DNA of 64,000 nt from Thiocapsa marina 5811. Lineage in GTDB: Bacteria; Pseudomonadota; Gammaproteobacteria; Chromatiales; Chromatiaceae. Location: the NCBI RefSeq assembly GCF_000223985.1, contig NZ_AFWV01000006.1, positions 248,001 through 312,000 of the forward strand. The letters run 5' to 3'. The position numbers and the translations under genes were made by a program. This document shows, piece after piece, positions 20,911 to 31,419 of this stretch; the first letter of the stretch is position 1; the number at the start of each line of letters is the position of its first letter. The notes under the pieces are model-generated. The model had not been told where the DNA came from, ran no database searches, and was given only the letters and a program-made list of their open reading frames with translations.

Positions 20911-21974
20911 AGCCCCCAACCACCCATCAAGGCACGGATCTTCTCCTTCGTCGGCCGAAGCACCACGCCCCGCTCGGTGACGATGGCATCGACCAGCTCC
21001 GCCGGCGTGACGTCGAACACCGGATTGCGGGCGACACACCCGGCGGGTGCGAGACGCCGCTCGCCGCAGCTCAGCAGCTCGTCAGGATCACGTTCCTCGA
21101 TCGGAATCTCGCGACCGCTCGCGACCTCCAGATCGATGGTCGACGTGGGTGCCGCGACCATGAATTTGATGCCGTGGTGTTTCGCGAGGATCGCAAGGCC
21201 GTAAGTCCCGATCTTGTTGGCGACATCCCCGTTCGCGGCGATCCGATCCGAGCCGACGATCACCCAGCCGACCGAGCGGCCGGCCATCAGGCTCGCCGCC
21301 GCGCCGTCGGCCTGCAGGGTCACCGGAATGCCGTCGTGCATCAGCTCCCAGGCGGTAAGACGCGCCCCCTGCATCCAGGGCCGCGTCTCGTCGGCGAAGA
21401 CGCGCCCGACCTTGCCCGCCGCGTAGGCGCTGCGGATGACGCCGAGCGCCGTGCCGTAACCGCCGGTGGCGATCGCCCCGGCGTTGCAATGGGTGATGAT
21501 GTCGGTCCGCGCCTCGATCAGCGCCGCTCCCAAGTCGCCGATTACCCGGTTGGCCGCACGATCCTCGGCGTGAATGGCCAGCGCCTCGTCCACCAAGGCA
21601 GGGAAGGGGTCGCGTTCATCCAGACGCGCGATCAAGCGGCGCATCCGGTCGATCGCCCAGAAGAGGTTGACCGCGGTCGGGCGGGAGGCGGCGAGACGCG
21701 CGAGATCGGATTCGATCGCCGCCTTCCAGCCGCCCCCTGCGGCCGCGTAGGCGTCCCGCCCCGCAAGAGCCACCCCATAGGCCGCAGCCACGCCGATAGC
21801 CGGCGCGCCGCGCACCACCATCGCCCGAATCGAATCGGCGACCGCACCCGCATCGGTCAGTCGCAGAAACTCCGCACGATCGGGCAGCAGTCGCTGATCC
21901 GCGAGATAGAGGACACCCTCGTGCCAGAGTGCGGCATCGTCCGGGGTCGGCACGGTCGGGATCGTTGTTTCCAT
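20907..21974 (-). CDS. mtnA: S-methyl-5-thioribose-1-phosphate isomerase
   Basis: Methionine salvage enzyme converting methylthioribose-1-phosphate to the ribulose form. Family motifs: [16 protein letters not shown] near residue 50, [17 protein letters not shown] (catalytic Cys near 163), [20 protein letters not shown] (catalytic Asp near 243) and the C-terminal [15 protein letters not shown]. The ATG at 21972-21974 gives 355 residues, the normal length. It is divergent from the deaminase gene with a 68-bp gap, so one control region may serve both. Confidence 0.96.
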   Translation of the reverse strand: METTIPTVPTPDDAALWHEGVLYLADQRLLPDRAEFLRLTDAGAVADSIRAMVVRGAPAIGVAAAYGVALAGRDAYAAAGGGWKAAIESDLARLAASRPTAVNLFWAIDRMRRLIARLDERDPFPALVDEALAIHAEDRAANRVIGDLGAALIEARTDIITHCNAGAIATGGYGTALGVIRSAYAAGKVGRVFADETRPWMQGARLTAWELMHDGIPVTLQADGAAASLMAGRSVGWVIVGSDRIAANGDVANKIGTYGLAILAKHHGIKFMVAAPTSTIDLEVASGREIPIEERDPDELLSCGERRLAPAGCVARNPVFDVTPAELVDAIVTERGVVLRPTKEKIRALMGGWGL

Positions 21975-22042
21975 CGGGGGCTCCTTGTGGCATGTTCTCG
22001 CCATTGTCACCCATCCCCTGCCCCGACTGAAAGGACCGACCG

Positions 22043-23353
22043 ATGCAAGCCGAGCTTCTGATCCATGCCCAGTGGGTATTACCCGTCGATCCACTGGATC
22101 GTCAGCTCACCGATCATGCGGTCGCGGTCGCGGACGGGCGTATCCTCGCCGTGCTGACGTCCGAAGAGGCGCGGCGCAGCGTCGAGGCCCAACGGGTGAT
22201 CGAGCTGCCGGGCCATCTGCTGATGCCGGGCCTGGTCAATGCCCACACCCACGCGGCCATGGTGCTGATGCGGGGGCTGGCCGACGACCTCCCGCTCATG
22301 ACGTGGCTGCACGAGCACATTTGGCCCGCCGAGCAGCGTTGGGTCGATCCGGCGTTCGTTGCCGACGGAACCCGGCTGGCCGTCCTCGAGATGCTGCGCG
22401 GCGGCATCACCTGCTACAACGACATGTATTTCCATCCCGAGGTCACGGCACAGGTCACTGCGGAGGCCGGGATGCGCGCCGTCATCGGGATGATCGTCGT
22501 GGATTTCCCCACCGGATATGCCGCGAGTGCCGACGAATACATCGCCAAGGGCCTCGCCCTGCACGAGCACTATCGGAACCATCCGTTGATCCGGGTTGCC
22601 TTCGCCCCGCATTCGCCCTACGCGGTATCGGATGCGCCGCTGCAACGCGTGCGTGCGCTTGCGGACGAGCTCGAGGTCCCGATCCATATCCATCTCCACG
22701 AGACGCGCGACGAGGTCCTCCAGTCGCTGCGCGACCATGGCGAGCGCCCCATCTCGCGGCTGAACCGGCTCGGATTGGTCGGCCCGGGACTGGTGTGCGT
22801 ACACATGACCCAGCTCGAGGAGGACGAGATCGCACTTTTGGCGGACTCGGGCGCTCATGTGGTGCATTGCCCGGAGTCGAATCTGAAACTTGCGAGCGGG
22901 TTCTGCCCCGTCGCAAAGCTCTTGGATGCGGGGATCAACGTCGCGATCGGCACCGACGGCGCGGCGAGCAACAACGACCTGAACATGCTCGGGGAGATGC
23001 GCACGGCCGCCTTGCTGGGCAAGGGCGTGGCAGGCTCGGCCTCCGCCCTGCCGGCCGCAACCGCGTTGCGGATGGCGACCATCAACGGTGCCAGAGCCCT
23101 TGGACTGGAGGATGAGATCGGCTCGCTCGAGCCGGGCAAATCAGCAGACCTGGTCGCGCTGGATCTGCGCGACTCCCACACCCAGCCCCTCTATCACCCG
23201 GTCTCGCAACTAGTCTACGCGGCCAGTCAGCAACAGGTGCGTCAGGTCTGGGTGCGGGGTCGCCACTTGCTCCGCGACGGGCTGCCGACCGGGTTGGACA
23301 ACGGTCGGATCATCGCCGCCGCGAGGACGTGGGGTGAGCGTCTCGGGCGCTAG
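22043..23353 (+). CDS. mtaD: 5'-methylthioadenosine/S-adenosylhomocysteine deaminase
   Basis: Amidohydrolase of the TRZ/ATZ group, 436 residues. The metal site [17 protein letters not shown] (His-x-His near 69-71), the metal His in [13 protein letters not shown] and [10 protein letters not shown], and [19 protein letters not shown] (metal Asp near 308) are all present. MTA/SAH deaminases share this set, and the divergent mtnA supports a role in recycling methylthioadenosine. A guanine- or other aminohydrolase cannot be fully excluded by sequence alone. Confidence 0.9.
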   Translation: MQAELLIHAQWVLPVDPLDRQLTDHAVAVADGRILAVLTSEEARRSVEAQRVIELPGHLLMPGLVNAHTHAAMVLMRGLADDLPLMTWLHEHIWPAEQRWVDPAFVADGTRLAVLEMLRGGITCYNDMYFHPEVTAQVTAEAGMRAVIGMIVVDFPTGYAASADEYIAKGLALHEHYRNHPLIRVAFAPHSPYAVSDAPLQRVRALADELEVPIHIHLHETRDEVLQSLRDHGERPISRLNRLGLVGPGLVCVHMTQLEEDEIALLADSGAHVVHCPESNLKLASGFCPVAKLLDAGINVAIGTDGAASNNDLNMLGEMRTAALLGKGVAGSASALPAATALRMATINGARALGLEDEIGSLEPGKSADLVALDLRDSHTQPLYHPVSQLVYAASQQQVRQVWVRGRHLLRDGLPTGLDNGRIIAAARTWGERLGR

Positions 23354-23433
23354 ACCGCGGCCGGTACGAGATGGAACCCGGTTCGAACCGGCAACGCCCC
23401 CGAACGACCACGAGGCGCCGCGGCAGATGCGGC

Positions 23434-23874
23434 TCAGAAGAGATCCATGAGGACCCGCTCGGCATCGGTCCGCGCGATGCTCTTCCCGGTCGCCCACGAG
23501 GGATTGCCCGAGTCGACGACCTCGAGACGCACCGGGGCAACGCCCCGGCCCAGCATTCCGATCTCTCGGGCAGCCGCCTTCGAAAGGTCGATGGTACGGC
23601 CTCTCACGAAGGGGCCGCGATCGTTGATGACGACCTCGACGGATCGGCCGTTTGCCTTATTCGTCACACTCACCCGCGTTCCGAACTCAAGTGTCCGATG
23701 TGCCGCGGTCAAGGCGTCCTTGTCGAATCGGACGCCGCTGGCGGTCCGCCGCCCGTCGAAACGATCTCCGTAGTACGAGGCCGTACCGTCCGTGACATTG
23801 GCTTGAAGGGTTGTCGTAGGAAGCAACGCCAACATTGCGAGCGCCGGGATCAACCAGATGTTCTGTCGAATCAA
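23434..23874 (-). CDS. RlpA-like double-psi beta-barrel septal/wall protein
   Basis: A 146-residue exported protein with an RlpA-like domain: TASYYGDRFDGRRTASGVRF, then FGTRVSVTNKANGRSV and VVINDRGPFVRGRTIDLS, which carry the conserved His-free DRGP catalytic loop of RlpA; LSKAAAREIGML closes the barrel. It lacks the SPOR domain of E. coli RlpA. I chose a TTG start at 23872-23874 because CGGAGAAC lies at a proper distance and it gives a signal peptide (LIPALAMLALLPTTTLQA). RlpA enzymes cut naked glycan strands; here activity is inferred. Confidence 0.82.
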   Translation of the reverse strand: MIRQNIWLIPALAMLALLPTTTLQANVTDGTASYYGDRFDGRRTASGVRFDKDALTAAHRTLEFGTRVSVTNKANGRSVEVVINDRGPFVRGRTIDLSKAAAREIGMLGRGVAPVRLEVVDSGNPSWATGKSIARTDAERVLMDLF

Positions 23875-24079
23875 AACAGAGTTCTCCGTTCGTAACGTTT
23901 GGTGTTTGTGTCGAGACTCGCATACCTTCGGAATCGCGACCAAGCCGGAGTCTAACGGGAGAGAGGATTTCAATCCACCCCGGGGCAAACACGAAACGCG
24001 CGGGACGTCCCCGGGAAGACTCGCGGAGCGAATCGAAACCCAGGCAATCGGGAGAAGGAAAACCCGATGAAAGCGATCC

Positions 24080-25870
24080 TCAGAGGCGACCTATGGGGCG
24101 CGCTTGCGCAGGATCGAGGGTCGAAACGGCAGGGTCGGGGCCATCGGTCCCCGAGCTACGCTCGTCGACGCGGCCTGCCGCGGAATCCCGGCCGGTGAGG
24201 CGAACCGATGTGTCTTTGTCGGACGGCTCGGCATCCGGCGCTGGTTCGGGCTTCGGGGGTGTCGTGCTCGGGGGCTCGGTCGGAGGCTCCGGGAAGCTGA
24301 TGCGCGTACGCAGAACCGGGGCCGAAAAGGCGGCACGCAGGGCCTCGTCGCGTGCGTAGATATCCCGACGAAACCCGACCTTGCCTTGGTCGTCGGCGAA
24401 GGCCGTCAAGTAGTAAAGCAGCACCGGCAGGTCATCCGCGAGATCGACGTAACGGGTCCGTCCGCGCTCGACCAAGCGCTCGATCCCGGACCGGTCCCAG
24501 TTGGGCTGGTCCAGAATGGCCTCTGCAAGGGCCAGCGGATCCTGGACTCTGACACAGCCATTACTCAGCGCACGCGCCTGACGTCCAAACGCAGCCTTTC
24601 CGGGCGTGTCGTGAAGATAGATGGCATGGCGGTTCGGAAACATGAACTTAACGCGACCGAGGGCATTCTTTGGACCCGGTGCCTGAACGAGCCGGTAGCG
24701 CTTGTAATCGCGGGCATCGCCGCCGCCGACCTGCTTTCCGGTGCGGCGATCGACCAAACGATAGTCGCCGGAAACCCTGCCCATCTTCTTCTGAATGGAC
24801 ACGGGCACCGTCCAGGTCGGATTGAAGACGAGATGGTCCATGGTGTCGCGAAACATCGGGGTTTGCGTCTCGGACGTGCCGACGATCGCGCGCGTCGACC
24901 AAGCGAAAGCTCCGTCACGCACCAGGTGAACCTTGAACGCGGCGACGTCGACGAAGACATAATCGGCCGGAAGATCCTGATAGAGCCAACGCATGCGCTC
25001 CAGATTGATCCGGATCTGCTCCGCATTCGTCTCGTCGCCGTGCCCGTTGAGCGCCGCAAGGGTGGAAGGACCCACGACGCCGTCGGCGGTCAGCCCCGAT
25101 CGCCGTTGAAAAGACAGCACGGCCTCGTGAAGAGCGGCGTCGAAGAGATCGGCATCGGGTGGCGTCGCAACCGCCGCGCCATCGAGGCGCTCGAGCCGCT
25201 CACGCAGCATCGCAACACGCGGATGCCGGTTTCCGCGGGCTAGATTCGGTCCGGCCGGCAGGGGCGGCAATCCCGCGAGAGAGGCGCGGGTCGTAAAGCT
25301 TTGCAGGGCTTGCTTCAGATCCTCGTACCAGAACGGGCGAGGAAAACCCTCGCTTAGGCTGGTTTCCAGATCCTCACCGTCAAGCGCCCGGCTCATATCG
25401 CCGAGGATGACCTCGCTCGACGCCGGAGCTCGGTCGTGCCATTTCGAATCGACGGCGACCGGATCGAGCTTGCCGTAGCGCTGGTGGTGGACGTAGCGCG
25501 CCAGCGCATCGCTGAGGATGAGATCGGCGGCCATCCGTTCGTTGCCGGTCAGGGAGTCAAGCACACCCGGCGAGGCGAGTCGACGTAGATGCTCGGCGTG
25601 GAAATCCTCCGGTCGGAAGCCATCCGACGTGCTTCGCTGCGCGAGGTCCGAGAGCTGCGCAATCCGTTCAAGGTCGACCCAGACCAAGACATCTCCGCGT
25701 TCCCCGTAGAACTCGGACAGCAGACGGCCGGACAACAGCGGAACGCCCTCGACCGCGACGGTTCTCGCGTCCCGAATCGAATCGAGCGTCGGTCGCAACA
25801 ACCCGTCGGTCGACGCCGGCGAAGAGGCGACAACCAAAATCCAAAACAGACCGACCAAACGGCAACGCAT
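24080..25870 (-). CDS. YcbB/LdtD-type L,D-transpeptidase
   Basis: Periplasmic enzyme that makes 3-3 crosslinks in peptidoglycan. At 596 residues it is close to E. coli YcbB (about 615). A signal peptide (LVGLFWILVVASSPAST), a helical N-terminal scaffold, a peptidoglycan-binding domain (LTADGVVGPSTLAALNG near 275) and the YkuD catalytic domain are present; the catalytic motif is YLHDTPGKAAFG and ALSNGCVRVQDPLALAE (His and Cys, near 430-450). The last 90 residues form a Pro/Ser/Thr-rich tail not expected in the family. It is beside the RlpA-like gene, both on the minus strand. Confidence 0.92.
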   Translation of the reverse strand: MRCRLVGLFWILVVASSPASTDGLLRPTLDSIRDARTVAVEGVPLLSGRLLSEFYGERGDVLVWVDLERIAQLSDLAQRSTSDGFRPEDFHAEHLRRLASPGVLDSLTGNERMAADLILSDALARYVHHQRYGKLDPVAVDSKWHDRAPASSEVILGDMSRALDGEDLETSLSEGFPRPFWYEDLKQALQSFTTRASLAGLPPLPAGPNLARGNRHPRVAMLRERLERLDGAAVATPPDADLFDAALHEAVLSFQRRSGLTADGVVGPSTLAALNGHGDETNAEQIRINLERMRWLYQDLPADYVFVDVAAFKVHLVRDGAFAWSTRAIVGTSETQTPMFRDTMDHLVFNPTWTVPVSIQKKMGRVSGDYRLVDRRTGKQVGGGDARDYKRYRLVQAPGPKNALGRVKFMFPNRHAIYLHDTPGKAAFGRQARALSNGCVRVQDPLALAEAILDQPNWDRSGIERLVERGRTRYVDLADDLPVLLYYLTAFADDQGKVGFRRDIYARDEALRAAFSAPVLRTRISFPEPPTEPPSTTPPKPEPAPDAEPSDKDTSVRLTGRDSAAGRVDERSSGTDGPDPAVSTLDPAQARPIGRL

Positions 25871-25904
25871 ACCGGTTATCCCTCAGGCCCGACCCTTCGG
25901 TCGA

Positions 25905-27395
25905 TCAACATTCGCCGATCAACTGTGTCCTGCCGTTCTCGTCCAAGGTCTCCAGGCGCACGGTAAATCCCCACAGGCGCCTGATATGCCTGAGCATCTC
26001 CTCGACCGAATCACCCAGCGGGCGACGATTGTGCCGATAGTGCCGCAAGGTCATGGAGCGATCGCCGCGACGATCGACGTTGAACACCTGAATGTTCGGC
26101 TCGCGCGAGCCGAGGTTGTATTGTTCGGCCAGTGATTGTCGCAACGCACGGTAGCCCTGCTCCTCGTGGATCGCGGTGACCTCCAGGTGCTCCTCGCGGT
26201 CATCGTCCGAGATCGCGAACAAACGCAGATCGCGCATGACCGTCGGCGAAAGATACTGCGCAACAAAGCTCTCGTCCTTGAAGTTGCGCATGGCGAAGTC
26301 CAAGACCTTCAGCCAGTCGCCACCGGCGATGTCCGGGAACCAGTGGCGATCCTCGTCGGTCGGCTCCTCGCAGATTCTCCGGATATCGCGCATCATCGCG
26401 AAACCGAGCGCGTAGGGATTGATCCCGTTGTAATAGGGCACGTCGAACGTGGGCTGGAACACCACACCGGTGTGCGACTGGAGGAACTCCATCATGAATC
26501 CGTCGGTGACGAAGCCTTCGTCGTAGAGATGGTTCATGAGCGTGTAGTGCCAGAATGTCGCCCACCCCTCGTTCATGACCTGCGTTTGGCGCTGCGGGTA
26601 GAAATATTGACCGAGCTTCCGGACGATTCGAACAATCTCGCGCTGCCACGGCTCGAGCAGGGGGGCATTCTTCTCGATGAAGTAGAGCAGGTTCTCCTGG
26701 GGCTCGTCCGGCCAGCGTGCATCCTGCTCTGCGCCGTCGTCGGAATCGAACGTCGGCAAGGTCCGCCATAAATCATTGACCATCGATTGCAGATACGCGG
26801 CGCGATCCTTTTGGCGTCGCTGCTCTTCCGCAAGCGTCAGCGGCGTCGGTCGCTTGTAACGATCCACGCCGTGGTTCATCAGCGCGTGGCAGGAATCGAG
26901 CAAGAGCTCGACCTCGGCCTCGCCGTAGCGTTCCTCGCACTCGGCGATGAATCGCCGTGCGAAGACCAGATAATCGATGATCGCATCGGCGCTGGTCCAG
27001 GTGCGGAAGAGATAATTGCCTTTGAAGAAGCTGTTGTGACCGTAGCAGGCATGCGCGATGACGAGCGCCTGCATCGGCAGGGTATTCTCCTCCATGAGGT
27101 AGGCGATACAGGGATCGGAGTTGATCACGATCTCGTAGGCCAATCCCATCTGACCGCGCCGATACGTCTGCTCGGTCGCGACGAACTGTTTGCCGAACGA
27201 CCAATGCGGATAGTTGATGGGCAGACCGACCGATGAATAGGCATCGATCATCTGCTCGGAGCTGATGACCTCGATCTGGTTGGCATAGGTATCCAGGCCG
27301 TAGACATCGCGGGCCAAGCGGCCGATCTCCCGATCGAACCTCTCCAACAGAGGGAACGACCATTCCGAGGAGTCGGAAATGAGGTTTTTGGTCAT
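25905..27395 (-). CDS. SpoVR/YcgB-family protein
   Basis: A 496-residue SpoVR-family protein. Diagnostic stretches are [70 protein letters not shown] and [19 protein letters not shown], with many conserved His and Glu residues that would suit a metal site. The function is unknown; in E. coli ycgB is a general-stress gene and the trio PrkA-YeaH-YcgB is conserved. The ATG (27393-27395) overlaps the yeaH stop by four bases; an in-frame upstream extension is not conserved. Confidence 0.93.
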   Translation of the reverse strand: MTKNLISDSSEWSFPLLERFDREIGRLARDVYGLDTYANQIEVISSEQMIDAYSSVGLPINYPHWSFGKQFVATEQTYRRGQMGLAYEIVINSDPCIAYLMEENTLPMQALVIAHACYGHNSFFKGNYLFRTWTSADAIIDYLVFARRFIAECEERYGEAEVELLLDSCHALMNHGVDRYKRPTPLTLAEEQRRQKDRAAYLQSMVNDLWRTLPTFDSDDGAEQDARWPDEPQENLLYFIEKNAPLLEPWQREIVRIVRKLGQYFYPQRQTQVMNEGWATFWHYTLMNHLYDEGFVTDGFMMEFLQSHTGVVFQPTFDVPYYNGINPYALGFAMMRDIRRICEEPTDEDRHWFPDIAGGDWLKVLDFAMRNFKDESFVAQYLSPTVMRDLRLFAISDDDREEHLEVTAIHEEQGYRALRQSLAEQYNLGSREPNIQVFNVDRRGDRSMTLRHYRHNRRPLGDSVEEMLRHIRRLWGFTVRLETLDENGRTQLIGEC

Positions 27396-28663
27396 GCCTC
27401 CTGCCTCCTGAACAGCTCCCGAAACACGGGGAAGATATCCTCGGCGCCGTCGATCTCCTCCATCGCGAAGTGGCGGTGCAGGGCCCGGACCTCTTGATAG
27501 GCGTACCAAAGGCTTTGATGCTGTCGCGGGGTGATCTCGACATAGGCGAAATAGCGCATCAACGGCATCAGCTTCTCCACCAGCAGATCACGGCAGACCG
27601 TGGAATCGGAATCCCAATTATCTCCGTCCGAGGCCTGCGCGGCATAGATGTTCCAAACCGATGAATCGTAGCGCTCTTTGAGAATGTCGTAAGCCAGATT
27701 CAGTGCACTTGACACGACCGTACCGCCGGTTTCGCGCGAATAGAAAAACTCTTGCTCATCGACCTCTTGGGCGATCGTATGATGACGAATAAAAACGACG
27801 TCGATCTTGTCGTAGTTCCGCTGCAGGAAGAGATACAGCAGGATAAAGAACCGCTTCGCAAGATTCTTGCGGACCTGATCCATCGAGCCCGAGACGTCCA
27901 TGATACAGACCATCACCGCTTTGCTCGTCGGCTCGGGAAGCTTCGTGAAGCTCTGATAACGCAGGTCGAAGGTATCGATAAACGGCAAGGCCGCGATCCG
28001 GGTGCGCAGTCGATCGATCTCCTCGCGAATCTCGCGCACGCGGGCGTCCGTCTCGTCGATGCCCCTGTCGAGCAGGGTCTGAAGCTCCTCCTCGAGCTCG
28101 CGCGCGCGGGCACGCAAGGGCGCACCGATCGCCGTGCGCCGCGCGATGGCACCCTTGAGGGAGCGCACGACGTCGATATTCGAGGGCGACCCATCGGTTG
28201 AATAACCGGCCCTGACCGTTTTGAACTCGGTCGTTCCCATCAACTGGTTCCGCACCAGATTGGGAAGCTCGAGGTCGTCGAACAAGAGATCCATGAACTC
28301 TTCTCGCGACAGCTCGAACATGAAATCGTCGTCGCCTTGTCCGCCCTTTCCGGCCTTTCCTTGACCCGAGCCATCCCCGCCGCCGCCCTCGGGACGCCGG
28401 ATCCGATCCCCGGCGATGAAGTCCTTGTTGCCCGGGTGCACCATGTCCCGCACCCCGCCCTTGCCGTGATGAAATACCGGTTCGGAGATGTCCTTGGACG
28501 GAATCCCGACACGCTCGCCCGAGTCGATATCGGTAATGCTGCGTTTGTTCACGGCATCGGCGACCGAGCGCTTGAGCTGCGACTTGTACCGCTTCAAGAA
28601 ACGCTGTCTGTTGACCGTGCTCTTATTCTTGCCGTTCAGTCGACGGTCGATGAAGTGTGACAT
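27392..28663 (-). CDS. YeaH/YhbH-family (DUF444) protein
   Basis: DUF444 protein of 423 residues, second member of the PrkA-YeaH-SpoVR trio. The N-terminal Lys/Arg-rich part ([20 protein letters not shown]) and the [13 protein letters not shown] block are typical. The C-terminal half is a von Willebrand A-like domain with MIDAS motif [12 protein letters not shown] (D-x-S-x-S, near residue 258). A role together with the PrkA kinase in stationary phase or nitrogen stress is known only in outline. Confidence 0.94.
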   Translation of the reverse strand: MSHFIDRRLNGKNKSTVNRQRFLKRYKSQLKRSVADAVNKRSITDIDSGERVGIPSKDISEPVFHHGKGGVRDMVHPGNKDFIAGDRIRRPEGGGGDGSGQGKAGKGGQGDDDFMFELSREEFMDLLFDDLELPNLVRNQLMGTTEFKTVRAGYSTDGSPSNIDVVRSLKGAIARRTAIGAPLRARARELEEELQTLLDRGIDETDARVREIREEIDRLRTRIAALPFIDTFDLRYQSFTKLPEPTSKAVMVCIMDVSGSMDQVRKNLAKRFFILLYLFLQRNYDKIDVVFIRHHTIAQEVDEQEFFYSRETGGTVVSSALNLAYDILKERYDSSVWNIYAAQASDGDNWDSDSTVCRDLLVEKLMPLMRYFAYVEITPRQHQSLWYAYQEVRALHRHFAMEEIDGAEDIFPVFRELFRRQEA

Positions 28664-28911
28664 AAGGACTCTTGCCTACTCGGCTGGGTGAAACAACGAC
28701 AAACCGCGCAAGTCGGTGCCCGTGCCTACGTTTGACTTCCTGAGCGTTCTCGTCCTTTTGCAGGTTTCGACACCGCGATGATGCCGTCGGACACAACGGC
28801 CGTTCAAGCGATCGACCGTCGTGCACCGAGGACAGTGCGGCCTGCCCTCGCCGCGAGAGTCACCCGACCGTCGGGACGGACATCGCTCCGAGCGATGTCT
28901 CCCCCTCGCCT

Positions 28912-30834
28912 CTACTGCGATTTGCGAACCCGCAGATACCATTCCGAAAGAAGCCTGACCTGTTTCGGCGTATAGCCCTTTTCAGTCATGCGATCGACGA
29001 ACTGATCATGCTTCTTCTGCTCGTCCACGGATGCCTTGGCGTTGAACGAAATGACAGGCAGCAGCTCCTCGGTATTGGAGAACATCTTCTTCTCGATGAC
29101 GACACGCAGCTTCTCGTAACTGGTCCATTTCGGATTGGCGCCGCCGTTGTTTGCACGCGCACGCAGAACGAAGTTCACGATCTCGTTTCGGAAATCCTTC
29201 GGGTTGGAGATCCCCGCCGGCTTCTCGATCTTTTCCAGCTCCTCGTTGAGACCGCCGCGGTTCATCATCTCGCCTGTATCCGGATCACGGTATTCCTGAT
29301 CCTGGATCCAGTAATCGGCATAGGTCACGTAGCGATCGAAGATATTTTGACCGTATTCCGCATAAGACTCCAGATAGGCCGTCTGAAGCTCCTTGCCGAT
29401 GAACTCCGCATACCGTGGAGCAAGGTATTGCTTGAGGAAGCTCAGATAGCGTTCGTGAGTCTCCGGGGGAAGCTGCTCGCGCGTGATCTGACGCTCGAGG
29501 ACGTACAAGAGGTGAACGGGATTGGCCGCAACCTCGCTGTGATCGAAGTTGAAGACCTGCGAGAGGATCTTGAACGCAAAGCGTGTCGAGATTCCCGACA
29601 TCCCTTCGTCGACCCCGGCGTAGTCGCGGTACTCCTGCATGGACTTGGCTTTGGGATCGGTGTCTTTGAGGTTCTCACCGTTGTAGACCCGCATCTTCGA
29701 GAAGATGCTCGAGTTCTCCGGCTCCTTCAGACGCGTCAATACAGAGAACTGGGCCATCATCGACAGGGTTCCGGGCGCACAAGGCGCATCGGCGAGCGAG
29801 CTGTTGTAGAGCAGCTTCTCGTAGATCTGAGTCTCTTCGTTGACGCGCAGGCAATAGGGGACCTTGACGATAAAGACGCGGTCGAGGAATGCCTCGTTGT
29901 TCTTGTTGTTGCGAAAGCTCTGCCATTCCGACTCGTTGGAGTGGGCAAGGATGATGCCTTGGAACGGCAGTGCAGAGAGCCCCTCGGTGCCGTTGTAGTT
30001 CCCTTCCTGGGTTGCCGTGAGCAGCGGATGCAGCACCTTGATCGGTGCCTTGAACATCTCGACGAACTCCATCACGCCTTGGTTCGCGCGGCACAGTGCG
30101 CCGGAGTAGCTGTAGGCGTCCGCGTCGTGTTGAGCGAATCGCTCCAACTGCCGGATGTCCACCTTGCCGACCAGCGATGAGATGTCCTGGTTGTTCTCGT
30201 CGCCGGGCTCCGTCTTTGCGATCGCCACCTGCTCGAGGACCGACGGGTAGAGCTTCACGACCTTGAACTGCGTAATGTCGCCGCGGTATTCCTGCAGGCG
30301 TTTCACCGCCCATGGCGACATGATCGTGCGCAGATAGCGGGACGGAATCCCGTAGTCCTCTTCGAGGATAGGGCCGTCTTCTTCGGGCGAAAACAGACCG
30401 AGCGGCGACTCGAAAACGGGCGACCCGTGGATCGCGTAGAAGGGTCGCAGCTCCATCAGCTCCTTGAGCTTTTCGGCGAGCGAGGATTTGCCGCCGCCGA
30501 CCGGGCCGAGCAGATACAGGATCTGTTTCTTTTCTTCGAGTCCTTGAGCCGCGTGCTTGAGATAGGAGACCAGATGCTCGATCGACTCCTCCATCCCGTA
30601 GAACTCGGAAAACGCGGGATAGCGCCGGATGATCTTGTTCTGAAAGATCCGACTGAGTCTCGGATCATCGCGGGTATTGACGAGCTCCGGCTCGCCGATC
30701 GCCGTCAGCAACCGCTGCGCAGCTCCCGCATAGGCGCTCGGATCGGACTTGCACAGCTGCAAGTACTCGTCGAGGCTCATCAACTCCTCGCGGGATGACT
30801 CGTAGCGTGCCTGGTAGCGTTCGAAGATCGACAT
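28912..30834 (-). CDS. prkA: PrkA serine protein kinase (AAA domain)
   Basis: A 640-residue PrkA/YeaG protein. The Walker A motif LLGPVGGGKSSLAEKLKEL lies near residue 104, in the N-terminal AAA domain, and the PrkA C-terminal domain, related to kinases, follows (family blocks GSPVFESPLGLFSPEEDG, IILAHSNESEWQSF, NGENLKDTDPKAKSMQEYRD). The start MSIFERYQARYES is the family start, so the 118 codons of open frame upstream are ignored. About 250 bp separate it from yeaH; the three are probably one stress-induced unit. Confidence 0.96.
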   Translation of the reverse strand: MSIFERYQARYESSREELMSLDEYLQLCKSDPSAYAGAAQRLLTAIGEPELVNTRDDPRLSRIFQNKIIRRYPAFSEFYGMEESIEHLVSYLKHAAQGLEEKKQILYLLGPVGGGKSSLAEKLKELMELRPFYAIHGSPVFESPLGLFSPEEDGPILEEDYGIPSRYLRTIMSPWAVKRLQEYRGDITQFKVVKLYPSVLEQVAIAKTEPGDENNQDISSLVGKVDIRQLERFAQHDADAYSYSGALCRANQGVMEFVEMFKAPIKVLHPLLTATQEGNYNGTEGLSALPFQGIILAHSNESEWQSFRNNKNNEAFLDRVFIVKVPYCLRVNEETQIYEKLLYNSSLADAPCAPGTLSMMAQFSVLTRLKEPENSSIFSKMRVYNGENLKDTDPKAKSMQEYRDYAGVDEGMSGISTRFAFKILSQVFNFDHSEVAANPVHLLYVLERQITREQLPPETHERYLSFLKQYLAPRYAEFIGKELQTAYLESYAEYGQNIFDRYVTYADYWIQDQEYRDPDTGEMMNRGGLNEELEKIEKPAGISNPKDFRNEIVNFVLRARANNGGANPKWTSYEKLRVVIEKKMFSNTEELLPVISFNAKASVDEQKKHDQFVDRMTEKGYTPKQVRLLSEWYLRVRKSQ

Positions 30835-31419
30835 AGATGTTACCTCGCTCGGAAGCTGTTGTTGCTCGCCCGACCCAGTGTCGACCGCAACTCGCCTCGC
30901 TTTAGTGCTCGGGGCGAGCCGTGGGAAAGACAAGGTTTGGATTCGAATTTTAGCAATATGCGCGCCATACGCTGCGAGGCTGCCGCTGCACCCTACCGGG
31001 CCGGCACCGGGCGGGCACCGGGTCGCAGCGTACCCGGAATACCCGTGCACCGGCGCGACCGGATTGTGCACCAAGTGAGTGCAGGCACTCGCCGCGAGAT
31101 CGGCAGTGTCAACCAGGTCTGCCGATAGACACCGCCTCCGCCGTACGAAAGGCATCGAGCCATTTCGGAGGCCCGGGTTCGGCTGCATTCAGCGAAGGCT
31201 CGGCCGAACGCTCCGTCCTGCGCGCTTCGGCGGTGGGCAACCCTCGCCCCACGCCGATGCATAGAGACTAGCATCAAGACGCCATACCGGACTAAGAGAC
31301 ATCACGCCGACGCCGGGGTTCATCCCGCGGTCGACATCCCGAAGCGGCGCTCGCGGGTTGCGTGTCGCCCCGGCGTCTTATGCCGGGTCCACATCACGCG
31401 GGAACATGAAACCTCGACC
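30835..31419. other. Gap upstream of prkA, no gene seen
   Basis: No convincing reading frame on either strand. On the minus strand GCTAAAATT at about 30946-30954 resembles the -10 of a stationary-phase (sigma-S) promoter pointing to prkA, but no clear -35 accompanies it. GC-rich imperfect inverted repeats around 30990-31040 and 31080-31130 may be terminators or leader structure. Confidence 0.3.
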
